DNA of 64,000 bases from Agarilytica sp045430305 (GTDB taxonomy: Bacteria; Pseudomonadota; Gammaproteobacteria; Pseudomonadales; Cellvibrionaceae): contig JAILXW010000001.1 in NCBI GenBank assembly GCA_045430305.1, forward strand, positions 1,240,001 through 1,304,000, given 5' to 3'. The notes below the pieces were generated by a model. That model did not search any database. It saw only the letters and a program-made list of their open reading frames with translations, and was not told where the DNA came from. Positions 26,102-36,075 of this stretch are shown one piece after another. The first letter of the stretch is position 1. Every line of letters begins with the position of its first letter. Made by a program: the position numbers and the translations under genes.

Positions 26102-28789
26102 ATGGCCATACAGAGTTGCCCTGAATTTGCTTATCAGCCAACTTGCTTTAAGCAAGAACGCTTTCGCAAGGACCTTACAGAAAAGCCCCAGTTAACCGTT
26201 TTTAAAGATGCGATAGCAGGTGTGAACACTCACTTGTCGAATCGCTTTTACCAAAACGAAGACGTACGCTCACTCGTTTATGAGCTGTCATCGTTTATCG
26301 ACCTGATACTTTACTACGCTTGGCACACCTACGAATGGGATCAAGACATCGCCCTTATTGCGGTTGGCGGATACGGCCGCGCTGAACTTCATCCCCGCTC
26401 TGATATCGACATTCTTATTTTGCTCGACAATAAGGCCTCAAAAAAATACGACGACAACCTACAATCATTCGTCACCTTCCTTTGGGATATTGGTTTAGAT
26501 ATTGGCAGCAGTGTACGCACATTGAAAGAATGCGCAAAACTCGCAAAGCAAGATATTACCGTTGCCACCAACCTCATCGAATCTCGCCGCCTCGCAGGTA
26601 ATTCAAAGCTACTTGAAGACCTATACAAAGCAACCTCAACCAAGAAGTCCTGGAAGCCTACGGAATTCTTTAAAGCCAAATGGGAAGAGCAGCGAGAAAG
26701 GCATGAAAAGCACAACGACAACGAATCAGACCTCGAACCCAACATTAAAAATTCGCCAGGCGGCATGCGTGATATACAAACGATTAATTGGGTTGCAAAG
26801 CGCTACTTCGGCGTAAAAACAATTCGACAGCTAGAAGGAAAAGATTTTTTCACCGAACACGAATTCGGCCTATTACGTAGCAGTGAAGACTTTTTATGGA
26901 AAGTCCGTTTTGGCCTACACCTACTCGCCGGCCGCGCCGAAGAACGCTTATTGTTCGAGTACCAGCGCGAATTAGCCAAAACGTTTGGTTATGAAGACTC
27001 TGAAAAAGGTCTAGCTGTTGAGCAGTTTATGCATAAGTACTACCGCACGGTCATTACATTGCGGGAATTGAACGATGTTCTGTTGCACTATTTGTCTGAC
27101 GTAATTCACAACCCGAAATCAAAAGGAAAAATCAGACCCATCAATGAACGCTTCCAATTGCGCGACAACTACATCGAAGTCACGCGAGACAGCATCTTTG
27201 ATGAGTACCCAAGCGCCCTCTTAGAAATTTTCGTTCTCATGGGCAATGAGCCCAACATAATTGGTGCGACCTCTTCCACCATCCGCCTCATTCGAGACAA
27301 GCGCTTTCTCATCAACGATACATTTCGTGCCGACACAACAAATAAGAGAATGTTTCTCGCAATTTTCTCTATCGATTACGGCCTTGTCACACAACTTACC
27401 CGCATGAAACGCTACGGCATACTTGGGCGCTACCTTCCTGCGTTCGGGAAAATTACCGGGCAAATGCAACACGACCTGTTCCACCGCTACACAGTCGATT
27501 CGCACACCCTGCTTGTGGTTCAAAACATGCGGCGCTTTAGCTTACCGGAAGAGGAAAAACGTTTCCCTATCGCCGCGTACATCGTTAACAACATGGCACG
27601 GCCAGAGCTGCTTTATATTGCCGGCCTATTCCATGACATCGGCAAAGGCCGCGGCGGTGACCATAGCGTGCTTGGCGCTGTAGACGCCTACGACTTTTGT
27701 ATTGAACACGGCGTAAGCGTACGCGAGGCTCGACTCGTAAAATGGTTAGTTGAAAGGCATTTATTGATGTCTTACGTTTCCCAGAAAAAAGACACTTCTG
27801 ACCCCGAAGTCATTCAAGACTTTGCTTTGCAAATGGGCGATCAATTGCATTTAGATTATCTATATGCGCTGACTATTGCCGATATGTGTGGCACCAATCC
27901 AGATTTGTGGAATTCCTGGCGCGACAAACTGCTGCGCGACCTATACACAGAAACGCGTCGGGTATTGCGCCGCGGGCTAGAAAGCACCATTGACCCTAAA
28001 GAACTCATCGAAGAAAAACATCATCAAGCACTAGCAAAACTGGAAGACAAAAACATTAGCGCCGAGCAAGCGCACTCCATCTGGAAAATCATGGGCGAAG
28101 AATATTTTATTCGTGAAACCCATCATGATATTGCCTGGCAAACCGAAGCGTTATTGAACCACAACTCTGATGATCCACTGGTACTGATCAGGGAAACTTC
28201 CAATAAACGTTTTAGCGGTGCTACTGAAATATTTGTTTACGTGAAAGATGTTAAACATGTGTTTGTCGCCGTAACAACCTGTTTGGCGCAACTCAATTTA
28301 AACATTCAAGATGCTCGCATTTATTCTTCAGCAACTGGCTACACGCTGGATACGTTTTACGTGCTGGATGAAAACTTCGACCCAGTACAAGATAAGCACG
28401 AAAAATATACCAAAATTGAAGATGCGCTCAAGGAAGAATTAAAACTGGTCGGCGAATATTCAGAAATTGCTGAACGGCGGACACCGCGTATTCTCAAGCA
28501 ATTCAGCATTCCTACAAAAACTTTTATAAGTAATGACCTAGCCCGCAATTATACAGTGCTTGAAGTTATTAGCCCCGACAGAGAAGGCCTACTCGCCACC
28601 ATTGCGCGCACGTTTATGGATTTTGACATTCATATGCAAAATGCAAAAATTTCCACTCTTGGCGAACGCATAGAAGATGTATTTTTTATTACAGACGCCA
28701 ACGGTGACCCACTTGGAGACGCACAACTATGCATAGATCTTCAAAATGAAATTTGCGATCGCTTAGATCAACGTGTAGACAAGGGCTAA
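26102..28789 (+). CDS. glnD: Bifunctional [protein-PII] uridylyltransferase / uridylyl-removing enzyme
   Basis: Senses glutamine and uridylylates or de-uridylylates PII (GlnB/GlnK), the top of nitrogen regulation. At 895 aa it is full length. Domains in order: nucleotidyltransferase with GGYGRAELHPRSDID (about 88-102; G-G and D-x-D), the bundle region, an HD domain with LFHDIGKG and DHS (about 510-520) for UMP removal, then two C-terminal ACT domains (about 705-800 and 815-890) that bind glutamine. It follows map by 3 bases and precedes dapC, the Pseudomonas-like order. Confidence 0.97.
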   Translation: MAIQSCPEFAYQPTCFKQERFRKDLTEKPQLTVFKDAIAGVNTHLSNRFYQNEDVRSLVYELSSFIDLILYYAWHTYEWDQDIALIAVGGYGRAELHPRSDIDILILLDNKASKKYDDNLQSFVTFLWDIGLDIGSSVRTLKECAKLAKQDITVATNLIESRRLAGNSKLLEDLYKATSTKKSWKPTEFFKAKWEEQRERHEKHNDNESDLEPNIKNSPGGMRDIQTINWVAKRYFGVKTIRQLEGKDFFTEHEFGLLRSSEDFLWKVRFGLHLLAGRAEERLLFEYQRELAKTFGYEDSEKGLAVEQFMHKYYRTVITLRELNDVLLHYLSDVIHNPKSKGKIRPINERFQLRDNYIEVTRDSIFDEYPSALLEIFVLMGNEPNIIGATSSTIRLIRDKRFLINDTFRADTTNKRMFLAIFSIDYGLVTQLTRMKRYGILGRYLPAFGKITGQMQHDLFHRYTVDSHTLLVVQNMRRFSLPEEEKRFPIAAYIVNNMARPELLYIAGLFHDIGKGRGGDHSVLGAVDAYDFCIEHGVSVREARLVKWLVERHLLMSYVSQKKDTSDPEVIQDFALQMGDQLHLDYLYALTIADMCGTNPDLWNSWRDKLLRDLYTETRRVLRRGLESTIDPKELIEEKHHQALAKLEDKNISAEQAHSIWKIMGEEYFIRETHHDIAWQTEALLNHNSDDPLVLIRETSNKRFSGATEIFVYVKDVKHVFVAVTTCLAQLNLNIQDARIYSSATGYTLDTFYVLDENFDPVQDKHEKYTKIEDALKEELKLVGEYSEIAERRTPRILKQFSIPTKTFISNDLARNYTVLEVISPDREGLLATIARTFMDFDIHMQNAKISTLGERIEDVFFITDANGDPLGDAQLCIDLQNEICDRLDQRVDKG

Positions 28790-28815
28790 CATAGCAACAC
28801 CCGAGAGGCGCCTAA

Positions 28816-30018
28816 ATGAATCCTAATTTAGAACTATTACAACCCTACCCCTTTGAAAAGCTAGCGCAACTCAAAGAAGGCATCACACCACCTGCAAATA
28901 AAACACATATTGCTCTTTCGATTGGGGAGCCAAAACACGACGCACCTCAATTCGCCAAAGATACACTGGTAGAACACCTCGATACAATCACCAGTTACCC
29001 GATAACCAAGGGCATAGTTGGATTGCGTGAAGCAATATCCACCTGGACAACCAAACGCTTTCAACTAACAGAAAACACCCTCTCACCAGAAAACAATATA
29101 TTGCCCGTAAACGGAACACGCGAAGCGCTCTTTGCTTTCACGCAAGCTCTGATAGACCCCAGCAAAGTATCACCGGTAGTTGTTACCCCCAACCCTTTCT
29201 ATCAAATTTATGAAGGTGCTGCTTTTTTGGCTGGCGCGAAACCGCACTTCGTAAACTGTTTAGCAGAAAACAATTACTTGGCAGATTTTTCAAGTGTTCC
29301 AGAGCTGGTGTGGCGTGATTGCCAGCTACTATTTATTTGTACTCCCGGTAATCCAACCGGCGCTGTAATCCCATCAGAACAACTCAAACACTTAATTGAG
29401 CTAGCCGATAAATATGACTTTGTTATCGCCAGCGATGAATGTTATTCAGAAATTTACTTTGACGAAGACAACCCTCCTGTTGGCTTGCTGCAAACATGCG
29501 CAGAAATAGGTCGTGATGACTACCATCGCTGCGTGGTATTTCACAGCCTATCTAAACGCTCGAACTTGCCCGGTCTTCGTTCTGGCTTTGTCGCGGGTGA
29601 CGCATCGTTAATAAAAGGCTTTTTACGCTATCGCACCTATCACGGCAGCGCCATGCCACCATTTACCCAACACACCAGCATTGCTGCTTGGCAAGATGAG
29701 GGGCACGTAAAAGATAATCGCGCTCTGTACCGGAAAAAGTTTTCTGCAGTACTGGAAATCCTCGACGGCGCGCTAGAAGTAACACAGCCGGATGCTGGTT
29801 TTTATTTATGGCCAACCACCCCCATTAACGACGAACAATTCGCACAACAATTATTTGAGCAAGAAAACGTAACCGTTTTACCTGGCTCATATTTGGCGCG
29901 AGAAGCCAAAGGTGAAAACCCCGCACGCAATCATGTACGCATGGCATTGGTGGCACCGCTTGAAGAATGTATCGAGGCGGCGCACCGCATTAAAAACTTT
30001 GTCTCAAACATTACATAA
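28816..30018 (+). CDS. dapC: N-succinyldiaminopimelate aminotransferase
   Basis: A fold-type I PLP aminotransferase that makes N-succinyl-LL-diaminopimelate in lysine and peptidoglycan synthesis. About 400 aa; starts MNPNLELLQPYPFEKL as in the DapC family, with the PLP lysine in SLSKRSNLPGLRSG (Lys near 246), the TPGNPTGAV loop and the phosphate-anchoring Arg in LRSGF. It follows glnD by 26 bases. The Pseudomonas glnD-dapC link supports the role; close aminotransferases share the fold. Confidence 0.92.
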   Translation: MNPNLELLQPYPFEKLAQLKEGITPPANKTHIALSIGEPKHDAPQFAKDTLVEHLDTITSYPITKGIVGLREAISTWTTKRFQLTENTLSPENNILPVNGTREALFAFTQALIDPSKVSPVVVTPNPFYQIYEGAAFLAGAKPHFVNCLAENNYLADFSSVPELVWRDCQLLFICTPGNPTGAVIPSEQLKHLIELADKYDFVIASDECYSEIYFDEDNPPVGLLQTCAEIGRDDYHRCVVFHSLSKRSNLPGLRSGFVAGDASLIKGFLRYRTYHGSAMPPFTQHTSIAAWQDEGHVKDNRALYRKKFSAVLEILDGALEVTQPDAGFYLWPTTPINDEQFAQQLFEQENVTVLPGSYLAREAKGENPARNHVRMALVAPLEECIEAAHRIKNFVSNIT

Positions 30019-30042
30019 CTATTTTATACAGACGTAAATCAA

Positions 30043-30696
30043 ATGAATAAACGCGATCGCGTTGAGTTTATCCTTAAGGAATTGCAAACTCTGTACCCCG
30101 AACCGCCAATTCCTTTAAACCACCATAGCCCCTACACACTTTTAATTGCCGTATTACTTTCAGCGCAATGCACTGACGAACGCGTGAATAAAATCACACC
30201 GGCCTTATGGAAGTTAGCTGACACCCCAAAAAAAATGGCGGTACAAGAAGTAGAAAATATCAAGGCTATCATTCGGCCGTGCGGATTATCGCCACAGAAA
30301 TCTAAAGCGATCAAAAAACTTTCTGAAATTTTAGTGGCGCAATACAACGCCGCTGTACCTGCCAATATGGAAATATTGGAAACACTGCCTGGTGTAGGCC
30401 ACAAAACTGCAAGCGTTGTGATGTCACAAGTCTTCGGAGAACCGACCTTCCCCGTCGACACACACATTCATCGTTTGGCGCAGCGTTGGGGGTTGAGCAG
30501 CGGTAAAAATGTAACGCAAACAGAAAAAGATTTAAAACGTCTTTTCCCAAAAGAAAGCTGGAACGACTTACACCTTCAAATCATTTATTACGGTCGAGAA
30601 TTTTGTAGTGCGCGGGGTTGCGATGGAACGGTCTGCCACATATGCCAAACCTGTTATCCAAACAGAAAAACGGCCAAACGAACAAAAAAAGCATAA
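30043..30696 (+). CDS. nth: Endonuclease III family DNA glycosylase with atypical Fe-S spacing
   Basis: Removes oxidised pyrimidines and nicks the abasic site. The 217-aa protein has the helix-hairpin-helix LETLPGVGHKTASVV (catalytic Lys near 120-121) and the catalytic Asp in FPVDTHIHR (near 138). The C-terminal cluster ligands are C188, C193, C198, C201 and C204, unlike the usual C-x6-C-x2-C-x5-C. It resembles the variant group with REYCPARG....C.IC. A basic tail follows. In many gammaproteobacteria nth is linked to rsx/rnf genes; here it follows dapC by 24 bases. Confidence 0.85.
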   Translation: MNKRDRVEFILKELQTLYPEPPIPLNHHSPYTLLIAVLLSAQCTDERVNKITPALWKLADTPKKMAVQEVENIKAIIRPCGLSPQKSKAIKKLSEILVAQYNAAVPANMEILETLPGVGHKTASVVMSQVFGEPTFPVDTHIHRLAQRWGLSSGKNVTQTEKDLKRLFPKESWNDLHLQIIYYGREFCSARGCDGTVCHICQTCYPNRKTAKRTKKA

Positions 30697-30803
30697 AAGT
30701 ACGGCCCACCAAAAGACAAAAAGTTATATAAAAGAAACCCCAGCCCAAACAAGTGTGACCTACCCCACACTTAAAGAATATCCGAACCGCTACAACCGAT
30801 ATT

Positions 30804-30832
30804 TTATGCATAAGAATGCAGTCTTTTATAAT
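30804..30832 (+). promoter_or_regulatory. Possible promoter of the GGDEF-EAL gene
   Basis: A perfect TATAAT (30827-30832) lies 77 bases before the ATG at 30909; the hexamer 17 bases upstream (TTATGC) is a poor -35. An activator or alternative sigma factor could compensate. Weak evidence. Confidence 0.3.
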
Positions 30833-30908
30833 TGACCTATACTTCCATTAACTAAACAACAGGACGATGCTTTAGTGTTTTCTCGCAATCAACAAACTTG
30901 TTTAAACG

Positions 30909-33341
30909 ATGTCAATAGACTTTACGCAAAGGTTGTCTTTTACCTTGACGCGTACCAGCATTCTTCTGGTACTGGTCTTGGGTACATTAATTGCCGCCTT
31001 TCAAGTATATATTGATTACGCCGACCAAAACCGTCGAATCGATACGCGCATCAACTCCATCATTGAAGCCAGTGCAACCCCTGCTGCACGCGCCATTTAT
31101 CATCTGGACAACGACCTCGCCCAAGAAGTTGTTAACGGTTTAAAAAAATATGATTTTCTTCATCATATTTCCATCATCGATGATGACGGCAATATCATGG
31201 CTGTTCACGATACGCCTATCCCAGCAAGCTCAACCACCTGGCTAACAAAATGGCTCAAAGGCTACTCCACCTCTTTTGAAACTGCACTGGGTTCGTCGTC
31301 GGATGACTTCCGTGGCGCCTTGCTTTTAAAACTGAACAATGACATTGCCTTAAACAATGTCTATCACCGCGCCGGTTATATTTTTGGTGTTGTGCTTTTA
31401 TTGACGACGATCTTGGCACTAGCCCTCGTCTATACCTATCACAAACTACTTACTCAACCGCTCTTTCAAATTGCACAGCACTTTACCGCCCTTATTAGCA
31501 AAGGGATTGATAAAACGCCGGTGCCATACATTGAAAACCACGAGAACAATGAGCTTGGGCAAATCGTGGATTCGGCCAATAACTTACTGTCAATTATCGA
31601 TAAGCGCGAAAAAGCGTTGGAACAAAGCGAAAATCAGTTACGCCTTATTCTTAACGCCAGCCCAAACCAAGTGTTCGCATTGAATAAACAAGGCGAGTTT
31701 GTTTTCTTAAATAGCGCAACGGCAAATTTTTATAGAAAAACCACGGCCGAACTAGAAGGCAAAAGCTTTTTTAAAACACATAGCGAAATTGACGAAAAAC
31801 AAGCATATGTCTATTTTCAAAATGTTGAATGCGCAAGCGCCAGAAGCGGCGAGACGCATGAGAGTGACATGCTTATTAAAAATGCAGATGGATCTGAAAG
31901 GGTACTGCACGTTTCGATGGTGACATACCAAATTCACCAGCAACGCTGCGTGCTAATAATTGCCAACGACATCACTGAGCGCGTCGAAGCAGAAAACCGC
32001 ATCGAGCGTTTAGCCTTTTTCGACACCTTGACACAATTGCCCAACCGCCATCAGATTGAAGAGAAGTTAAAAGACGATATTCGCGTTTCTAAAAAGCGCG
32101 ACACATACGGCGCGCTGCTTTTTATCGACATCGACGATTTCAAGCGCATTAACGATACTTTTGGTCACTCTACCGGTGACGCCCTACTGTTAAAGCTTTC
32201 CAATCGCATGCAAACACAAATTCGAAAATCCGAAACCTTGGCGCGGCTAGGCGGTGACGAGTTTATTCTAAGTGTACCTAACGTTGCCGAAGCACGAGAG
32301 AAAACGGAAGCCCTTGCTGCAAATTTGGCAGAACGTTTATTGCAAAGTATCCGACGCCCCTTGCGTATCGGTGAACACGAACTAGAAGTATCGGCCAGTA
32401 TTGGCATTGCACTCTATCCAGACGGTGAAACAGGCTTAGACAGGCTGCTAAGTGCAGGTGACACCGCCATGTATCAAGCGAAGGCGCAGGGCCGAGATCG
32501 ATACCTCATTTTTAACTCTACCATGTCGGATGAAGCAAGCCGCCTGCTCAAGCTGGAATCCGATATACGCAAGGCCATTGGTGACCATCAATTTATTTTT
32601 TACTTGCAGCCATTGTTAGATTCTGTGAGTCGCGAAATGGTCGGTGCTGAAGCACTGATTCGGTGGGAGCATCCCGAACGTGGTCAGGTCATGCCAGATC
32701 AGTTTATAGAATATCTCGAAAACTCCCCAATGATGGGCAAAGTTGGCGAACTCATGCTCGATAACGTGTGTGCATTTATCCATTCTTGCCACAACCGAAA
32801 CATTATGGATGAACACACTCGTATCGCAGTAAATATTAGTGCGCGTGAATTCCACCAACCCAACTTTGTCTCTATCGTCATGCAAACGTTAGAAAAGTAT
32901 CATTTAAATGGCAACTGCTTGGAACTTGAAATCACCGAAGGTGCGGCACTGAAACATATCGAGCAATCAATAGAAAAAATGCAGCTGCTGCGCGGCTGCG
33001 GCATTAAATTTGCGCTTGATGATTTTGGCACCGGCTACAGCTCATTAAGCTACCTAAAAGAACTGCCGGTAGATAAAATAAAAATTGATAAGTCTTTTAT
33101 TCGCGACATCACCTTTAACCGTCAAGATGCCATGATGGTATCAGCCATTATCGCAATCGCAGACACGCTAGACCTAGAAGTTGTAGCCGAAGGCGTAGAA
33201 ACCGAAGCTCAAGCCAATTGGCTCCATCACCATGGCAAAATTCAGTTCCAAGGCTACCTCTTCGACAAACCCATGCCCAAAGCAGAATTCGAAACCCAAT
33301 ACCTGAAAGCGGCCCCCCCGATCAGCATTCCCTCTCAGTAA
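30909..33341 (+). CDS. Membrane GGDEF-EAL protein with PAS domain
   Basis: Makes and/or degrades c-di-GMP. The 810-aa protein has a transmembrane helix at about 14-34, a periplasmic sensor region (about 35-150), a second helix near 155-180, a HAMP-like linker, a PAS domain (about 245-350), a GGDEF domain with LGGDEFI near residue 447 and an EAL domain with EALIRW near 579. EAL catalytic residues appear complete (EAL, VNISARE, EITEGA, DDFGTGYSS, KIDKSF, EGVE). The GGDEF active site is intact, but the inhibitory I-site reads RKSE instead of RxxD. It stands alone after nth. Confidence 0.93.
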   Translation: MSIDFTQRLSFTLTRTSILLVLVLGTLIAAFQVYIDYADQNRRIDTRINSIIEASATPAARAIYHLDNDLAQEVVNGLKKYDFLHHISIIDDDGNIMAVHDTPIPASSTTWLTKWLKGYSTSFETALGSSSDDFRGALLLKLNNDIALNNVYHRAGYIFGVVLLLTTILALALVYTYHKLLTQPLFQIAQHFTALISKGIDKTPVPYIENHENNELGQIVDSANNLLSIIDKREKALEQSENQLRLILNASPNQVFALNKQGEFVFLNSATANFYRKTTAELEGKSFFKTHSEIDEKQAYVYFQNVECASARSGETHESDMLIKNADGSERVLHVSMVTYQIHQQRCVLIIANDITERVEAENRIERLAFFDTLTQLPNRHQIEEKLKDDIRVSKKRDTYGALLFIDIDDFKRINDTFGHSTGDALLLKLSNRMQTQIRKSETLARLGGDEFILSVPNVAEAREKTEALAANLAERLLQSIRRPLRIGEHELEVSASIGIALYPDGETGLDRLLSAGDTAMYQAKAQGRDRYLIFNSTMSDEASRLLKLESDIRKAIGDHQFIFYLQPLLDSVSREMVGAEALIRWEHPERGQVMPDQFIEYLENSPMMGKVGELMLDNVCAFIHSCHNRNIMDEHTRIAVNISAREFHQPNFVSIVMQTLEKYHLNGNCLELEITEGAALKHIEQSIEKMQLLRGCGIKFALDDFGTGYSSLSYLKELPVDKIKIDKSFIRDITFNRQDAMMVSAIIAIADTLDLEVVAEGVETEAQANWLHHHGKIQFQGYLFDKPMPKAEFETQYLKAAPPISIPSQ

Positions 33342-33500
33342 TATCTCTCGAGCTTGGCCGGCACCAGCCGTTACATAGCTCTTCGCGCCTCGAGCAACCC
33401 GCTATCACACTGGCACGCTCAAACCGATGAATAAAGGGGCCGATTCTGCTAAACTTGCGCCTCTTTTCCGCTCACAACTAACAATCTGCATTACTCTAAG

Positions 33501-33857
33501 ATGACCACACTTTACGGTATTCCCAATTGCGACACGGTGAAAAAAGCGCGTAAATGGCTTGACTCACAAAGTATTGACTACACATTCCACGACTTCCGAA
33601 AAGATGGCGTTAGTCAATCCACCATAAAAGAATGGGCCCAGTCAGTGGGTAAAGACGTGCTCATAAACAAGCGCAGCACAACGTGGAAACAGCTTAGCGA
33701 TGCAGACAAAAAGCACTTTGAAGGGGATACCCTCAGTGCTAAGGCGCTCGCGTCAGTGGTGGCAAACCCAACGTTGATAAAACGCCCGGTATTGAACCAA
33801 AACGACAGCGTCTTGGTGGGCTTTAATGCAGATTTGTACAAAAACTTAATCGATTAA
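33501..33857 (+). CDS. ArsC/Spx-family thioredoxin-fold protein (YffB-like)
   Basis: A 118-aa thioredoxin-fold protein of the ArsC/Spx/YffB family. The N-terminal YGIPNCDTVKKA holds a single redox Cys at residue 10; the second Cys of true arsenate reductases is absent. The following lobe shows KEWAQSVG, and RSTTWKQL matches the family. YffB-type proteins act as glutathione-dependent thiol enzymes and are found next to dapD in Pseudomonas, as here (47 bases upstream). Exact substrate is unknown. Confidence 0.87.
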   Translation: MTTLYGIPNCDTVKKARKWLDSQSIDYTFHDFRKDGVSQSTIKEWAQSVGKDVLINKRSTTWKQLSDADKKHFEGDTLSAKALASVVANPTLIKRPVLNQNDSVLVGFNADLYKNLID

Positions 33858-33904
33858 CATTCAAACTTTTACAATTTGATACGGTAAAAAATACAGGACC
33901 TTAC

Positions 33905-34930
33905 ATGACGCAACTCTACAGTCTTGCCTTCGGTGTCGGCACAAAAAACAGCCAAGGTGACTGGCTAGAAGTTTTCTATCCAGCGCCATTACTCGCGCCA
34001 TCACCCGACCTTTCTGAAAAAGTTGGCGCGGCACTAAGTTACACTGGCGGCAATCAAGCCATCGAACTCGACTCAGCGGCGTTAAGCAAACTACAGCAAG
34101 CTGTGTCGGGCACCGATTTAGCAAGCACGCTCGACAGCTTCGCTTCTAGTAGCCAACCGCTCGTAGCCACACTGCTCGCTACAGACGCAGCTCCTAGTTC
34201 TGTACCAGAAGCCTACCTGAAACTACATTTGCTTTCGCACCGCCTGGTTAAGCCACACGAAACCAACCTCTCAGGGGCCTTTGGCGTACTGCCCAATGTT
34301 GCCTGGACGAACGAAGGTGCCATTGACCTTGGCGAACTACCGCAAAAACAACTTCAAGCGCGCCTAGAAGGTCGCTTGCTGAGCGTGGCCTGTGTCGACA
34401 AATTCCCTAAAATGACCGATTACGTAGTGCCTTCTGGCGTACGTATCGCGCATACCGCGCGAGTGCGCTTGGGCGCCTACATTGGCGAAGGTACCACCAT
34501 CATGCACGAAGGTTTCGTCAACTTTAATGCTGGCACATTAGGCACTAGCATGATCGAAGGCCGGATCTCTGCCGGTGTTGTCATAGGCGAAGGCTCTGAC
34601 CTTGGCGGTGGCTGCTCTACCATGGGCACACTTTCTGGTGGTGGCGATATCGTCATTTCAGTAGGCAGTAACTGCCTGCTTGGCGCCAACGCAGGTATTG
34701 GTATTCCTTTAGGTGATCGCTGCACCATTGAAGCTGGTCTATACATCACCTCAGGCACAAAAATCACGTTAATTGATGATCAAGGCAAAAACGCTGGCAC
34801 CGCCAAAGCACGAGAACTTGCAGGTAAATCTGACCTCATGTTCCGCCGTAACTCTGTGAGCGGCACAGTGGAATGCCTTACAAATAAAAGTGCCATAGCA
34901 CTCAACGAAGAGCTTCACGCGAACAATTAA
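33905..34930 (+). CDS. dapD: Tetrahydrodipicolinate N-succinyltransferase, long form
   Basis: Adds succinyl from succinyl-CoA to tetrahydrodipicolinate, diverting aspartate carbon to diaminopimelate and lysine. At 341 aa it is the Pseudomonas-type long form (E. coli about 274). The C-terminal half is a left-handed beta helix with hexapeptide repeats (VRIAHTARVRLGAY, IGEGTTIMHEG, AGVVIGEGSDLGGGCS), followed by SGGGDIVISVGSNCLLGANAG. The stop overlaps the dapE ATG by one base (TAATG), so translation is coupled. Confidence 0.95.
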   Translation: MTQLYSLAFGVGTKNSQGDWLEVFYPAPLLAPSPDLSEKVGAALSYTGGNQAIELDSAALSKLQQAVSGTDLASTLDSFASSSQPLVATLLATDAAPSSVPEAYLKLHLLSHRLVKPHETNLSGAFGVLPNVAWTNEGAIDLGELPQKQLQARLEGRLLSVACVDKFPKMTDYVVPSGVRIAHTARVRLGAYIGEGTTIMHEGFVNFNAGTLGTSMIEGRISAGVVIGEGSDLGGGCSTMGTLSGGGDIVISVGSNCLLGANAGIGIPLGDRCTIEAGLYITSGTKITLIDDQGKNAGTAKARELAGKSDLMFRRNSVSGTVECLTNKSAIALNEELHANN

Positions 34931-36075
34931 TGACTGACACCAATATAAGCCCAACACTACAACTCGCCTGCGATCTTATCGCCCGCAAATCTGTCACACC
35001 TGAAGACGCGGGCTGCCAAGCACTTATGTGCGAGCGCCTAGAAGCCATTGGCTTTGAGGTCACACATTTACGCTTTGAAGACGTTGATAACTTCTGGGCC
35101 GTTCACGGTGATAGCGGGCCTATTTTTGCCTTTGCCGGCCACACTGATGTGGTGCCAGAGGGTGACGCCAATCAGTGGCACACCGAGCCCTACACCCCCA
35201 CCGTGAAAGACAACATGTTATACGGTCGCGGCGCCGCCGATATGAAAGGCAGCCTCGCCGCCATGATCACAGCATGTGAAGCGTTTATTGAAAACAACAG
35301 CGAACACAAAGGTCGCATCGCATTTTTAATAACCAGCGACGAAGAAGGTATTGCCGCGAACGGTACTGTAAAAGTTGTTGAATGGCTTGAAGAGCAAAAC
35401 GAAAAAATCACCTGGTGCTTAGTTGGTGAACCATCAAGCACAAATAAAGTCGGCGATGTTGTTAAAAACGGCAGGCGCGGTTCCTTAGGTGCGCAGTTAA
35501 CAGTAAAAGGAAAACAAGGCCACGTGGCTTACCCGCACCTTGCTAGCAACCCGATTCATTTGGTTGCTCCAGCCATCGCAGAATTGGCCGCAAGCGAGTG
35601 GGACCAAGGCAATGATTTTTTCCCGGCAACAAGCTTTCAAGTATCGAACTTTAATAGTGGAACAGGTGCGACCAATGTAATTCCTGGTGACGCACATGTC
35701 GTATTTAACTTTCGTTTTTCGACAGAAGTGACACACGAACAATTACAAGAGCGCGCCGAAGCTATACTCAATGCGCACAATTTAAATTACGATTTAAAAT
35801 GGCACCTTAGCGGCAAACCGTTTTTAACCGCCAAAGGCGATTTAGTTGAAGCAGCACAAAAAGCGATTAAGCATGTCTGTGAATATGAAACGGAATTATC
35901 CACTGCTGGCGGAACCTCAGATGGTCGTTTTATTGCACCAACAGGCGCACAAGTATTAGAACTTGGCCCTGTAAACGCCACGATTCATCAAATCAATGAA
36001 AGCGTGAACATTCACGACTTAGACTTGCTCAGCGAAATTTACCAAAAAATGCTCGAAGACCTACTAGCGCTATGA
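34930..36075 (+). CDS. dapE: Succinyl-diaminopimelate desuccinylase
   Basis: A dinuclear zinc hydrolase that releases succinate to give LL-diaminopimelate. The 381-aa protein shows the M20 metal-binding motifs: AGHTDVVPEGD (His, Asp), GRGAADMKGS (bridging Asp), TSDEEGIAANGT (catalytic Glu pair) and VGEPSSTNKVG, with the C-terminal His in ATIHQINESV. It is coupled to dapD by TAATG and its stop overlaps moaC by four bases. Confidence 0.96.
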   Translation: MTDTNISPTLQLACDLIARKSVTPEDAGCQALMCERLEAIGFEVTHLRFEDVDNFWAVHGDSGPIFAFAGHTDVVPEGDANQWHTEPYTPTVKDNMLYGRGAADMKGSLAAMITACEAFIENNSEHKGRIAFLITSDEEGIAANGTVKVVEWLEEQNEKITWCLVGEPSSTNKVGDVVKNGRRGSLGAQLTVKGKQGHVAYPHLASNPIHLVAPAIAELAASEWDQGNDFFPATSFQVSNFNSGTGATNVIPGDAHVVFNFRFSTEVTHEQLQERAEAILNAHNLNYDLKWHLSGKPFLTAKGDLVEAAQKAIKHVCEYETELSTAGGTSDGRFIAPTGAQVLELGPVNATIHQINESVNIHDLDLLSEIYQKMLEDLLAL

